A stretch of DNA of 64,000 nt from Dermacentor variabilis (GCF_050947875.1 NC_134573.1:70222315-70286314), one strand, 5' to 3'; shown: positions 10,818 to 23,039, counted from the first letter of the stretch. Notes: generated from the letters alone by a model not told the origin. Numbers and translations are program-made.

Positions 10818-11427
10818 AGTTGGAAGTTAACCAAAGGTCGGTAGGCCTATTGGCTTTGAGAGCCCACGGTAAAACCACAAATGAGACAATGCAAAGTGAC
10901 ATTGGTTGGGGCGCTCATAAAGTCAGAAAAGTGCAGAGCAGAGTTAGTTTTGAAGACTCAGAAACATGGATCAAAATAAATGGGCGGCTAAAGTGCACAA
11001 GTGTATCGACCTGAAAAGCGTGGACACACGACGGAAGAAGAGATGAAGAAAGTTGGCAATCAAGTACAGGGTAAGATCAAAGAATGGAAGCAAAAACACC
11101 ATGGAGATTTACAAGAATGGAAAGAAAGAAACTAGAAGGGACAATCTGTACGGTAGCACAGAGGGCAGTCCCTTGCTATTTGAGGCTCGAGCTGGTTACC
11201 CAAGGACAAAAAAATACACCGATATCAACACTCGCGGCAAGATAAGGCATCTGTACGCTGCAGCAAAAAATCTGGAGACCATTCAGCACATCCTAATGGA
11301 ATGCGATGGAATTCACCGAGTGAGACCAGGAGCTAACGTAAACCTTCCAGAAGCACTTGGATTCAAAGTGGACGGAAGCAACAACCTTTCAGCAGTCGAT
11401 ATAAGCAAGCGACCTTTAGAGCATTGA
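10818..11427 (+). pseudogene. LINE-B copy 1 ORF2 C-terminus
   Basis: The second half (11053-11427) is an open 124-codon stretch with LLFEARAGYPRTKKYTD, then HLYAAAKNLETIQHILMEC and a GIH motif. This is the Cys/His C-terminal region shared with 2911-3111 (-). Two of the expected cysteines are substituted (Tyr for Cys in GYPRT; Tyr-Ala-Ala-Ala for the CxxC pair), so the zinc-binding site is degraded. The upstream 10818-11050 part matches 48850-48990. Confidence 0.65.
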
Positions 11428-11672
11428 TGGAAAAAAAAGCAGGGAATAAATTGATGCGACCGGTTCCGTTACAGGCATAGTTAAACTGATCCAAGGTAGG
11501 TAGAGAAGTTTTGAGTGAAAAGAAAGATTATGGAGATGTAAACAAAAATGCTCAAATAAAAAACATGTACAGTATACCTGATTAAATGAAGCAGGCTAAG
11601 TGACTATTTGGCACCGCCCCGTTGCAAAGGGGATGCCAATAAATCATCATCATCATCATCATCATCATCACC

Positions 11673-12009
11673 GCAGCGCCGGCCGTGCGGGGGAGAGAGC
11701 AAAAGAAGGTCCAGAACGCTCCTCTTCGCGTATCCGCAGCTGCATGGTAATGAGGAAGTAAGGGCTTCTTGCGGACAGAATGGATGCGAATTGCACTACG
11801 CACGTATGCGCACGCTACCTTTGAAACTACGATGCGTTAAAGGCGTCCGTGGTACTCGCTAGGGGTCAGCAACTCCGCCAAACAAAAGGCTCGGTATAGC
11901 TGTTTGAGTGCGCGTGCGTGCGTGCGTGCGTGCGTGCGTGTGTTTGTCTTTAGACTCCTTATGCACTCACGCAAAGCTTTGCTCTATATAGACTCCAACT
12001 CATTGGATC
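11673..12009. other. Unassigned DNA with GTGC microsatellite
   Basis: Contains a (GTGC)n tract at about 11908-11941. No gene motif. Confidence 0.5.
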
Positions 12010-12746
12010 TGCCGCATTCTTTACGGCGATAGCCCTGGCGGCCACTACGGGACAGCGAGAAGATCTAATCACAATTATCACCGACTCACAAACAGCCTGT
12101 AGAAATTACCAAAAGGGCCGCATTTCCAAACAAGCCCTGAGCATCCTCGAAAAACGAGACAATTTTGCAGAAGTGTACATTGTCTGGGCCCCGCGACACG
12201 AGTCCCTGGAGGGTAATGTAGCGGCTAATGCCGCTGCCAGAGATCACATTCTCCGGGCTATCCCACCAGGTTCACAAGCACCGGTATGCCAACAAGATAG
12301 CTTCCCGAAAAGATACGCCGATATCCTGAGCCACTACAGACTGGGTAGAAGGATCTATCCACCCCCGCATCCCCAGCTGACAGGAGAAGAGGCGGTGATC
12401 TTCCGAAGACTACAGACCGGCACATTCCTGCACGGCACCCTGCTACACGCCATGTATCCTACGAGCTATACTCACAAGTGCGCCTTCTGCTCTACGCCCA
12501 ATACCTCTACCACATGGTATGGGAATGTCAACAAAACCCATCAACACCGCCCATCACCGGACCAACCGTCGAGCAGTGGGTGGCACAGCTGACAAGCTCG
12601 ACTCCTGAAGACCAGCATCGCCTGGTGAGCAGGGCCAGGCTATCAGCTCAGGCCCACGGCATCCTGGACTAGGGACGCCGCCCACCTCGGACGATTTTAC
12701 CGTCGGCTCATTTCAACTAATAAAGTTTATTCCTCCTCCTCCTGCA
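12010..12746 (+). mobile_element. LINE-D copy 1, 5'-truncated: RNase H and 3' tail
   Basis: The translation carries IITDSQTACRNYQKGRIS (RNase H catalytic Asp), VWAPRHESLEGNVAANAAAR (His and Asp/Asn region of the W-x-P-x-H motif) and, after about 60 residues, a CAFC segment. The matching RNase H of LINE-D copy 2 is at 53880-54600. The frame from 12173 to 12592 is open, then shifts. The element ends with AATAAAG and a TCC-repeat tail (12731-12746), which marks a 3' end made by target-primed reverse transcription. Clade: RNase H-bearing I/LOA-like group by domain order. 5' truncation leaves no RT. Confidence 0.75.
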
Positions 12747-15646
12747 CTACACCTGAACGCTTTTCAGAGATGGAGGGACCATGTGACCGACACCAGCCAG
12801 TTCCGGTGGTTCGGGGGCATTAGGTAAAAAAATGCGGCAAATTCACAAAATGCAATCGCTGTAGCACTGATATGGAAACAACCGGCTAATTTAGGCCGTC
12901 GCGGTGATGGTTCGCATGGAGTCCCACTGCGATAAGAGCGGCCCGCACGCCGTGTGTCTGGGGTGCGAGGGCAAGTGCGAGAGGGTGAGCCGTAATGGGT
13001 GGTAGGTACGGCGGCTTGATGCGCGCCGTCTTTGCGCGCGTCCAACGTTGGAGGCCACGTGACTGAGCGCACTACGGGAAAGCTATGGGCGTGGAGCGCG
13101 CCTATCATTTTCTAGCCCAGCCGTGATGGCGCGTGGCTGTGCGCGCGTCTCAGCGAATGCGCGACCCGCGCGCTCCATGTTCTAGTTCATTTCTGAGATG
13201 ACTGGTCAGTTGGTTGATTCATGCGCGCTGCCTTCCACCACGCCAAGTGTTTGAGGTCGCGTAATCTGTGTTCCGGAAGCGCAGCACGGTTGAAATGGTC
13301 AAGCGAGTGGCAACACGATGCCTTCGCTTTCCCACAAGCACGCGGCGTTCCCCACTGCCGGTGCTTATCACGACACCAGAATTTGTGAGAAGCGATTGCT
13401 AGCAGTCATCGAGTGAGATAAGTTCGTTTTTGTTAGCGCGCGCTTGAGATCATGCTTGTGTGTTAGCAATGGAATGTTTACTATCTATACGACAGATAAA
13501 ACTACGAACCTAATTTCGCGTAATAGGCGAGCACTTTGCTATCGCTTGCAATACTATCGCTTCCGGGTAAAAGTGCGACTTCTTTTGATTATTCTTTCCA
13601 GCTGAGACATGCTGCGAGTGATATTTACGCCGGCAAGCGCCAGCAGCGGTGAGCGCGACGCCAGTTCTCAGGATTAGTGCTGTTCGCGAACTCGAACCGG
13701 CTTTCGCATCGAACGAGTTTCCGTATTCGTGATCTAAAAAGCAACTTAAATGAAAGACAGCAACAAGAGGTGTGTGAGCTTTCCACATAGCGATCTTCAA
13801 TCATATAAATCATCAGTCATCGAACCCACACGTGAATCCGCACTCGTGCAGCCACGTGCATGCAGTGCCTATCGCTGCTGTTAACTTTTTTTTAGGCTCG
13901 GGGTCCCCGCGTATTTTTTTCACTGATAGCGAAATCTCGAAACATGTACCAACCCCGGAATTTGTTCTACGTGGATATGTGTCGCGAACTCACCCGCTTA
14001 TATTCGGAAGTTGCATTATGGGCCGTTACACAATAAGTTTATATCGAGTTCGGCAAATTTTAGAAATTCATCAAATACGCATTTAGATTTCACGTGGGAG
14101 TAATGGCCGCTTCTTAGAGTAATCCATCTCAACGAATGAACTGTGCTGCATGCCGCGGTTTATCTTTTCAAAATTTGGTTCGCTGTAAAAGAAAACACCC
14201 TGCATATATTGCTCAGGATATTGTACGCAATATAGCAGATCCGTTTGTGTAAAATCACGCGTGAAATAAGCATCCAAATATTCTGAGATACTGCTCCCAC
14301 GACCCGCTGATTGGTTCTGCGGAGCTATTCGAGTACTGTCGCAAAGTTAAACAAATCAGGTGAATTGCCCCCCCCCCCCTTCCGAGTGACCGGCCCAAAA
14401 CATTCGCCTTGCGACCCAAGCAACCGATATGTTCGCGCGATTCGCCAGTGCGAACATATCGCCAGTGCGAACATATGCGAACTTTACGCGTCGGCACAAC
14501 TCGCCTTCTGCGGTTGCTGCTGGGCAGCACGTTGCGGAGGAGGTACGACGCCCTGCTCGAGTGGCACGCTCGCAGATTCTGCCCCCGACGCACCGCTGGG
14601 GGACTCGCCGATCGCCGGAAGTGAAGCCGTAAATGGCACGAGCGAAAGATCCGTGGACGCATCTGTGGCTGCGAAAGGCATAGTGGCTAGGGGGAGGAAA
14701 AGAAGGGCGCCTTTAAGCAGTAGTAAATACGAGAGCGACAGGAGCAACAAGGCACTGGCACGAAATCAACTGGCACCTGTGTGTTTGTTTGAATGGTTGT
14801 ACTCAAATGATGCAGCCGGTTTTAGCGTTAACCCAATCTTCATTGTACATTCACTCTGATAATGCTAACTCTGTTTCCATTAGCGCATTTGGGCCATGTG
14901 GTTCTACGTTGCTAATACTGCGCTTATTTACAGTGTTTACAAATATTTTTTGTTTCTCGTTGCTGACTACATAAATCTTTCATGTATTGCCCACCGTACT
15001 CTATGCCACACTTTGATTATGCAAGGTATATTGAATACAATAAACAAAAAAATGTTCATTTTCTTTTTTGCATAGGAAAACAGAACCTTGATGAAACGCC
15101 TGACGGAACTCGAAAAGTGAACGTTCTTTTTTTATGTATGCCTCGATTTTTTATTATTAAACATTTCACTAAAATGCTTGAATACTGAATACCAAAACCT
15201 AAACATGATGTATTTTTCTGCCATCGTATATTTCTTGGTGATTTAGCGCTCAAAACCTCTATACATGTACAATGTTGTACCTTGCTTTTTCATAGGAATG
15301 TTTTATCGAAAATAGCACAATACAGCAGGTGTGTAACCGATATTGCATTAAACCTACTTTTTTTGGAGTGCTTGTCTCTACAGTCACAGCGTTGTAATGT
15401 TTGTTAGTGTTGTACAATCATGTATTCGAATGGACTGAATTATTTATCGAATGTAATTTATTGTACAAGTATTTAATTACATTGGGCTAGTTGTGTTATA
15501 TTTTTCCTCATATTTATGTCTCAATTTTCACTAGATTTTGTCGCTTCGAGGTCTTTGGCAAGCGGTCACTTTGACTGCTTTTTTCTCTCAAACTCTCCCG
15601 TTTCATTGGAAAACCACATTAGGTTTCGGTTGACTGAGTGAGCTTT
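12747..15646. other. Unassigned 2.9 kb
   Basis: No gene or mobile element recognised. It contains an 11-C run near 14371-14382 and a small direct repeat (gccagtgcgaacatat, 14448-14476). A plus-strand open frame at 14311-14859 (182 codons) and an antisense frame at 14484-14750 with a hydrophobic N-terminus overlap the same GC-rich patch; neither has a recognised domain. 14860-15640 is AT-rich and empty. Confidence 0.45.
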
Positions 15647-16806
15647 GACCGACCGACCGACCGACCGACCGACCGACCGACCGACCGACCGACCGACCGA
15701 CCGACCGACCGACCGACCGACCGACCGACCGACCGACCGACCGACCGACCGACCGACCGACCGACCGACCGACCGACCGACCGACCGACCGACCGACCGA
15801 CCGACCGACCGACCGACCGACCGACCGACCGACCGACCGACCGACCGACCGACCGACCGACCGACCGACCGACCGACCGACCGACCGACCGACCGACCGA
15901 CCGACCGACCGACCGACCGACCGACCGACCGACCGACCGACCGACCGACCGACCGACCGACCGACCGACCGACCGACCGACCGACCGACCGACCGACCGA
16001 CCGACCGACCGACCGACCGACCGACCGACCGACCGACCGACCGACCGACCGACCGACCGACCGACCGACCGACCGACCGACCGACCGACCGACCGACCGA
16101 CCGACCGACCGACCGACCGACCGACCGACCGACCGACCGACCGACCGACCGACCGACCGACCGACCGACCGACCGACCGACCGACCGACCGACCGACCGA
16201 CCGACCGACCGACCGACCGACCGACCGACCGACCGACCGACCGACCGACCGACCGACCGACCGACCGACCGACCGACCGACCGACCGACCGACCGACCGA
16301 CCGACCGACCGACCGACCGACCGACCGACCGACCGACCGACCGACCGACCGACCGACCGACCGACCGACCGACCGACCGACCGACCGACCGACCGACCGA
16401 CCGACCGACCGACCGACCGACCGACCGACCGACCGACCGACCGACCGACCGACCGACCGACCGACCGACCGACCGACCGACCGACCGACCGACCGACCGA
16501 CCGACCGACCGACCGACCGACCGACCGACCGACCGACCGACCGACCGACCGACCGACCGACCGACCGACCGACCGACCGACCGACCGACCGACCGACCGA
16601 CCGACCGACCGACCGACCGACCGACCGACCGACCGACCGACCGACCGACCGACCGACCGACCGACCGACCGACCGACCGACCGACCGACCGACCGACCGA
16701 CCGACCGACCGACCGACCGACCGACCGACCGACCGACCGACCGACCGACCGACCGACCGACCGACCGACCGACCGACCGACCGACCGACCGACCGACCGA
16801 CCGACC
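15647..16806. repeat. Uninterrupted (GACC)290 tetranucleotide array
   Basis: 1,160 bp of perfect GACC repeats, 290 units, with no substitution. Because four and three share no factor, all three forward frames encode the same Asp-Arg-Pro-Thr period. The apparent 390-codon open frames are artefacts of the repeat, not genes. It is followed directly by a GACT array. Confidence 0.97.
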
Positions 16807-16867
16807 GACTGACTGACTGACTGACTGACTGACTGACTGACTGACTGACTGACTGACTGACTGACTG
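16807..16867. repeat. (GACT)15 array continuing the GACC array
   Basis: About 15 perfect GACT units in the same register as the GACC array: one C-to-T change per unit. It is followed by decayed TTGA/TGAT-rich sequence up to about 16935, which looks like an older margin of the same satellite. Confidence 0.95.
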
Positions 16868-18293
16868 CTTGATGTATGAGTAATCGAGTGGTTGGTTGAT
16901 TTACTTATTCATTGATTGCTTGATTGATTGATAATATCAAAGCAAGAAACGAACATTATCATGCGGCGTCTGACACAACTTGTGACGCTCCTGTACGATG
17001 GCTGCTGCGACTGCCTGACAGGACCTACTGGAAATTTCTTGGATGCGACTGGCTTGGTATGATAATGAGTATGGCTCGTATGACCATAGCCGTACGTTGG
17101 ATCGCACTCAGAATAGCCGCACATATGTCGTGTTAAAATTGGCGATACGAACGGCTTAATTCTATTAAAACCAGGCTGTAAGAAGCAACAACCGTCGAAC
17201 GTCTTGGCAAGTAGGCACATTAAAGTAGCAATCTGACGGAACCCGAGCCAGAAATCTGCACCACTATCCGCGGGAGAAGCGAAAATTAAAAGGACTCTGA
17301 CGAAACGTAGAGAGCGATGGGGGCACGATAAATAGGTAGCACCAGGCGGTTGGAAAGGAGTTAGGGTTCTATGACTTGCATATGGAAAGTGAATGTTGTG
17401 TTTAAAATCCGAAGGGGTACAATATGTACTAAAGATTAATCAACGGCCTCTTGGAAGGCTAGCTTTAGGGGCATGTGGGAAAACAGGAAATAGGGAAGCG
17501 AAAGGGGAGGGGGGAGGGGTCATTGGCTGAGCGCGCTTCGAAATGCGGGAGGCTACAAGCAAAATCGGCTTCGGTAAACGACTGAGGGAAAGGCCGGGAA
17601 ATACATTGGTGGCTAATGTTCTTAGGTGCCTATGTAGGAAAAACGCTGACTCACAGTGGAGGAAAACAACAAGGAAAATAACCAGCAACTACTATGTTAA
17701 CGGCGAAGACAGCGACAAAGAAAAGGGGGCCAAGTTAGAAGGGCAGAAACAGCGTATTAGATAGGCGCAATATGAAAGAAGCGAGCGAATAGAACATATC
17801 AAACATCGAAGAGTCAAATCAAAACAGAAAAACTGTACGATATATAATTTAAATGGTCGTGCACTACTGCTCGAAGGGAGAACAAGTTGTTATAGGAGAA
17901 AACTTGAAGGACGACGACAATGCTATCGAAGGGCGTGGAGACAGCGCGGAAACCATAGAGAATACTTTTCTAGCGTCTCGCAGTATTCATCTAGAGGTCA
18001 ATGAGGGCGCAGTGCCGTTGCCCGACGCAGTGAGTGCCCGGGAAAACAAAAGAAAGCTTAACGAATCATTGGAGGAGGATAGCGAACAACGACTGGAGTA
18101 TTGGTGGCGCAAAAGTAGGGAAGATAAAAAATAGGCCTTGGAAGATGTCATTTCTTTCAGGTGCGACGGTTCGTTATTTTCAGTCCGAAATACTGAATGT
18201 AGCTGCTGAAGAAAGCTAAATGTGGCGAGATTGGTGGTAGCCGCTGCTACGCTCTTTCAAAGAGGACGCTCATAATATCCCTCCATTCATCTA
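16868..18293. other. Unassigned DNA with weak ORF and LINE-like 3' tail
   Basis: An open frame at 17853-18134 (+, 93 codons, charged, starts MVVHYCSKGEQVV) has no recognised domain. The stretch 18220-18290 ('tggtagccgctgctacgctc' then 'aaagaggacgctcataatat') resembles LINE-type 3' ends seen at 44760-44830, so the preceding kilobase may be decayed LINE sequence. Confidence 0.4.
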
Positions 18294-18517
18294 TATAGGG
18301 CGTCCCAGCTAATTTCAGCTAAGCTGCTTAACGAAAAAAAAAAGAATAAACAAAAACACAGTGCAATATACAATTATAAGACCTACGGTGCCCCGTCGTC
18401 AGAGGTCTGACGACAGAGCACCGTAGGTCTTATAATTGTATCTTACACTGTGTTCTTGTTTATCTTTTTTTTTCTCATTGAACAGCTTGGCTAAAGTTGG
18501 CTGGGACACCCTGTATA
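18294..18517. mobile_element. Foldback MITE, TIR GGGYGTCCCAGC
   Basis: About 220 bp that fold into one long hairpin. The ends read TATAGGGCGTCCCAGC and GCTGGGACACCCTGTATA. The arms pair across the whole length and meet at 'cgtcgtcagaggtctgacg'. Possible TA or TATA TSD. No coding capacity. A close relative lies at 19006-19227. Confidence 0.8.
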
Positions 18518-19005
18518 CTAATTCGAGCGCAGAGCACGAGCTATAGAATACGCATAGTCAGTGACAAGTCAAAAATGGCGGAGAGCCTCCTCTCATAATA
18601 CCCTGGTGCGCCTGCCCTATATTTCCCCGGGTTTCAAGCAGCGTCTCCCCTACGGACAGCACGCGAATGGGTTGCGGCCTGCCTGTTAAGAACCAATGGG
18701 TCACGCACCACAGGCACTCTCTCATGCTTGGAAAAGCCCTTTTATGTAGCACGTATTGGGCAGCATAAATATGTATAGGGAGTTTTTCATTTTGTCCTGC
18801 AATTTTCTCATTGACACTTTTCATCTAACTGCAATATATGAGGAGTTTATTAGTTAATAAAGACTAAATATGCAATTAGGCGGAATGCAAACAGTAATCT
18901 GAGTATCTCCAAGCCACTGGAAACAACATTACCTTGGGTCTGTCCAGCTACGTGGCATTTGCATATTTTTTCTAATTTGGCTCAAGTTCCGTGGGACACC
19001 CGGTA
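18518..19005. repeat. Spacer repeat related to 3831-4247
   Basis: Shares several blocks with 3831-4247 and ends in GTGGGACACCCGGTATA, the same terminal motif as the flanking MITEs. It may be a longer family member whose other terminus is obscured by the adjoining MITE. Confidence 0.5.
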
Positions 19006-19227
19006 TATAGGGTGTCCCAGCCAGCTTTAGCCAAGCTGTTCAAAAAAGAAAGAAAAAGAGACTGAGAAAACACGGTGCAAGACGACACTTTAAGACACAC
19101 GGCGTACGGTCTTGAGAGGTCTGGCGGCCGAACACCGTACGTCTTATAATTGTATCTTGCATCGGGTTGTTTTAGCATTTCTTTTCGTTGAACAGCTTGG
19201 CTAAAGTTACCCGGGACACCCTGCATA
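19006..19227. mobile_element. Foldback MITE, second copy
   Basis: Ends TATAGGGTGTCCCAGCC and CCGGGACACCCTGCATA; hairpin arms centre near 19110-19120. Diverged from the copy at 18294-18517 but the same family by termini, length and the shared 'cttataattgtatctt' block. Confidence 0.78.
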
Positions 19228-19681
19228 CGCGTACAAGGAACACTTGCCGCCGCATTCTTGACCTGTCAGTATAGTGAGCAGCACTGCCAGCAAACTCGAC
19301 AAACAGAAAGGTGCCGTTCTAAATCCAAATCGCTACACGAGCTAGTACGAGGTGCCTCCCGAAGAACGTTGACCGATGATTTTTTAAGCATGTCCCGAAA
19401 GAACACGCGGGTGTTTTCGACGTTAACAGATTATTTTTTTTAAAAGTATGTAGTAGCGTTGGGTGTTCTCCTGTCATGTAAGAACGTGTTCGTACCAGGA
19501 GAAAGGACGGGTCGAATGGGCGGGTGCTCGGTATAGAGGAGCCCCGTATGCGTTAAGCCACCTCCTAAATTATAGCAAAATATTTAGTTAGTTCCACGCT
19601 GTCTATACAATCACAAATATCGCGTGAACTTTCAAAATTTGCGAGAATCGACTACCACGAGCGCGCCGACAATTAGCTTAC

Positions 19682-20514
19682 ATGCGGAGGGCTGGGTCGG
19701 TTCAGGTACAGGGACGTTTATCGGATTGAGAGCGCTGTGCTGAGGCTGCGTCTCCGGCACTCGTTCACTCGCAGCCGGTGCGGGCTGCTCGGGCATCTTC
19801 GGTGCGGTAGGCGGCTCTTGGGATGGCACGGCGTCCGACGGCGGGTTACCGGTTGCGACGTTGGAAAACTCGGGCGACTGAGCAGGGGCGGCGGGTACAT
19901 GACGGTGCGACTTGGTTGCTTTCGGGCGATCGCTAGCGGCACCCTTTGCCTCGGATGGCGGGGCTTCTGTTGACTCGGCCGCAGTGTGGTCCGGCACCTT
20001 CTTGTTCGGAGTGGCAGACGGCAGTTCGGGGGCTACGACGGCCGGCGTCATGCTGCGTAGTAGGCAGCCGTCACCACCCGTCTCTGGTGACTGGACCGGG
20101 GCGGACGGAACGTGCTGATGTCGCTTAACTCCGCTGGAGCGGTCGCTCGTGACGACCTTTGACTCTGGCGGCGGCGCGTCTGGCGGCGGCGGCTGCACCG
20201 GAGGTGGGTCTGGCACCGAGATCGGCTTGGCTGCACTTGAGTGGTGCTTCGACGGTTTGGCCAGGACGGCTTCCTCCGCGGGTACCACAAAGTCGGCCGC
20301 TGCCAGCGACGACCCTGGCGCTTCAGCTGACTTGGCTTTCTTTGGCCCCGACGACTTCCTGCGGCCTTGCCAGCCGCGCGACGACTTGCTTTGGCCGAAG
20401 AGTGGTGACGATGTCTCGATGTCCGTCGTGGTCGTCATCTCTTCCTGTTGCTGTTCCGTTGCGACGAAATTAACTCGCCTGGGAAGAAAGGTTGGGGACT
20501 CTGTGATCTGAGAC
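19682..20514 (-). CDS. Candidate host-gene exon, proline/serine-rich N-terminus
   Basis: Open GC-rich frame on the minus strand. A splice-acceptor-like site (catctgtttttag) precedes 20514, the ATG at 20438 gives MTTTTDIETSSPLFGQSKSS, and the frame stays open to a GCAT|GTAAGC donor-like site at 19682. That yields 252 codons plus one base. The protein is rich in Pro, Ala, Ser and Lys with no domain and looks disordered. It has an imperfect internal repeat of about 65 residues (SDRSSGVKRHQHVPSAPVQS and SDRPKATKSHRHVPAAPAQS). It could be the cytoplasmic N-terminus of a larger protein, but no downstream exon was found here. The next-door LINE-C lies just upstream on the same strand. Confidence 0.5.
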
Positions 20515-20550
20515 CTAAAAACAGATGAACACAAAAGCTACGCGCCCGAC

Positions 20551-20552
20551 AT

Positions 20553-20611
<59 letters not shown>
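20551..20611. repeat. (ATTT)15 tract, 3' tail of LINE-C
   Basis: Pure ATTT/AAAT tract. On the minus strand it directly follows the LINE-C 3' end, as expected for a LINE tail. Confidence 0.85.
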
Positions 20612-21479
20612 CAGATACTGCTGTCTCAATACACGAGACATAGCAGGAGTGGGTAGATCAGACAGTAAATCAAACAACAAACATACAATGCAGTTGAAAT
20701 GTATTACAAAATGTGGCCAGGCAATTCTTTCACAAGCCGTTCACTTGGTCTTCCCCGCAAGGAACCATCTAGATTGGTCTAAATGTCGACTACGTTTGGA
20801 AAAATATAATACTTCAAAGAATTTACAAATGGCTGGAAAGTAAAACAATATTGAGCGGGTGGTAACGGCGCCTGGCAGGCCCAGTGGAATGACTGAATGA
20901 AATCGGTGCTTGAATGCAACTGTCGCCGTGTACAATTTTACGTAGCAAAGGGATACGCTCAAGCTTGCGTCGATGGGCCAGGGGCTTCTATCGATAACGC
21001 GCATGCGTGAGATAACGGAGAAAAATTGCGGCCATGTCGGCGGAAAATGAACTATATTGCTTCCTTCTGTATGGCCTCGAGCCTTTTTATGTCACATGCA
21101 GTGTAGGGTGACCATACCATTGAGGCGTACTCTAGTAATGGTCTGACGAGGGCTTTCTAAGCGGTTAACTTGCAGTCTTTGAGGGTTCGTTTTAAGTATT
21201 CCAGTTTCCTGAGTGCCCTAGCGCAAATTGGTGCCACTTTACATATTGAGTGAAGGTAACTCCTAGATATTTGAAGATAGCGCAGAATTCAAGTAGTGGC
21301 CATTGTAATTGTAACTGAAACTTAGCAGCTGCTTTTTATTAGTAAAGGTCATTTGTACAGCTTTTAGGCAATTCATACTCATTTTCCACGTCGTGCTCCA
21401 AACATAAACGGACGAAAATACATTAAGAACCTCTTGATCACGTCTGTTATTCTGTTATTAACACTGGTATAAAGCACGC

Positions 21480-22321
21480 AGTCGTCAGCATGCAATCGCA
21501 GTTTCACTGGTGTTTCCCCAATGACCAGTGTGAGATCATTAATGTAAATAATGAACAGCAGGGGCCAAGGACCGAGCCCTGCGATACACCGGAAGTGACT
21601 GTGGCCAACGATGACTGCGCGTAATTAAAACTAAAAAATTGAGACCTTAAATGTAGCCAATCAGCTATCCAGCCGAGTATTTTGTCACCGTTAATAATTT
21701 CGCTGAGCCTAATAAGTTTTCGGTGGCACAACACATCAAATGCTTTGCTATGATCTATGAATATGGCGTCAACCTGACCTAGATTATTCAGAGCCGAAGG
21801 GATGTCGTGAGGGAATTTAATGAGTTGAGTAGTTGTAGAAAAACCACATCTGAAACCGTGCTGATTCTGGGACAATATGTTGTTATCAGTGAGGTAGCGA
21901 ATGATATGTTTATGAATTATGTGCTCTAAGAGCTTGCAACGGGCACACGTTAATGAAATAGGCCTGTAGTTGGAAATGAGTTGCTTATTATCTGATTTAA
22001 ACACAGGAATTACATTGGCGATTTTCCAAATCGCTGGCACAGCTCTAACGATTTACGAAAAATTATGGTTAGATAACAAGCGTACCATTAAGCATAACGC
22101 TTCGAAAACTTGTTTGGTATGCCGTCCGATCCGGCACCTTCCGTAGTGCCGATGCTCAAGAAGACGTTATAAATGCTGGTATAACTAATTGCAATTCCTG
22201 GAAACGGAGCCATTTCCTGGTTAATACCAATGTCAGGGGTGGTACCATTGTCACCTCCAAATACACATTTGAAATAACTATTAAACGCCTGCGAGATTGT
22301 CGAAGAGTCGGAACACGACAC
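21480..22321 (-). pseudogene. LINE-C reverse transcriptase
   Basis: RT blocks in order: IANVIPVFKSDNKQLISNYR, HGFRCGFSTTTQLI, DAIFIDHSKAFDVL (first Asp; usually DFSKAFD), TSGVSQGSVLGPCC, then after a frameshift near 21545 the catalytic LHADDCVLYT (about 21476-21505). The catalytic DD pair is kept, but the frameshift and a break between 22088 and 22040 inactivate the ORF. A leading fragment (22321-22088) carries the conserved GSDGIP. Confidence 0.78.
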
Positions 22322-22740
22322 ATCATCTATTGCGAAAGATGACGGGCAGGTTTTTGCAGGATTGATAGTTCTGCAAAATTTAATTTGATTATTTTAATAA
22401 AAGAGGTTAATGTGATGTCAAAAGTAACACTTTCTATCAACACTCATTTTGGCTTTTAATTCAGATTTGAGTAAGTTGTTTAGGTACTCCCTATAATTAC
22501 TGTGTGTATTCCGTCGTTTCCGCAGGCACTTATTGCGACGTTTGAGCTGTATAATTGGCCTGGTATACCATGGGTGTGTAGCATGACGTTTTGTACTCTT
22601 TTGAGGAACAAACTGCGCTATCCACTCAATAACTATACTGTAAAATTGCTTAGTCAACGTATCGACAATGCTCACTACAAGAGACGAAATCGTCAAAACA
22701 TGAAGCAAGTTTTGCAAAAATAGAAGTGTCGTCAGCACAC

Positions 22741-23039
22741 TTAAATTTCAAGACATCTTTAAACATTGGTCGTAATGGCACACAAGCAACATTTATATGA
22801 ACAATAACAATAGCTGTCTCAGGGAAATTTAATTATGCAAGTAGCACACTAGCCACTCACATAGCTGGGTCACCGAGTGTGTCTGCAGTGGCAGTCATCC
22901 CCAAGTGTTGAAACAGAAGCATAGAAGCTGTAGGTAAGGGAGTAGGAGGAGATATTATAATGGCATTAAAGATTAATAATGGAAGGACGTGATAACACCG
23001 GGAAAGCTATGGTGCCAGCCAATTTCAGAGGGATATTTT
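22741..23039. other. Unassigned DNA
   Basis: No recognised feature between LINE-C and the gypsy fragment. Confidence 0.4.

Larger units (their letters stand above)
3428..11672 (+). mobile_element. LINE-B copy 1, split by a full-length I-clade LINE
   Basis: Three plus-strand blocks match the better-preserved LINE-B copy at 45188-49030: the end of ORF1 (3428-3822), part of the RT region (4243-4850) and the ORF2 C-terminus with 3' UTR (10818-11672). The block order agrees with copy 2. The gap between blocks 1 and 2 is an internal deletion carrying a short repeat. The gap between blocks 2 and 3 is the I element bounded by a 13-bp TSD. The 3' end carries 'accgccccgttgcaaagggg' followed by an ATC tract (11644-11670), the LINE tail. 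APE-type endonuclease and SGNH-like ORF1 in copy 2 suggest the CR1/L2 group. Confidence 0.75.
20551..22740 (-). mobile_element. LINE-C, CR1/Jockey-like, 5'-truncated
   Basis: Minus-strand element: linker between EN and RT at 22738-22418 (ATHPWYTRPIIQLKRRNKC), pre-RT segment at 22321-22088 (AGSDGIPNKF), RT at 22040-21480, C-terminal region at about 21130-20740 and an AAAT tail at 20551-20611. No endonuclease domain is found upstream, so it is probably 5'-truncated near 22740. No TSD was identified. Confidence 0.75.

Noticed and set aside
14311..14859. 182-codon plus ORF and an antisense ORF with a signal-peptide-like start (14484-14750)
   Set aside because: Both lie in one short GC-rich patch, contradict each other, have no recognised domain and no splice context stronger than chance.
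15638..16820. Two overlapping ~390-codon open frames encoding Asp-Arg-Pro-Thr repeats
   Set aside because: A pure GACC array has no stop in any frame; the frames start outside the array by chance. No gene evidence.
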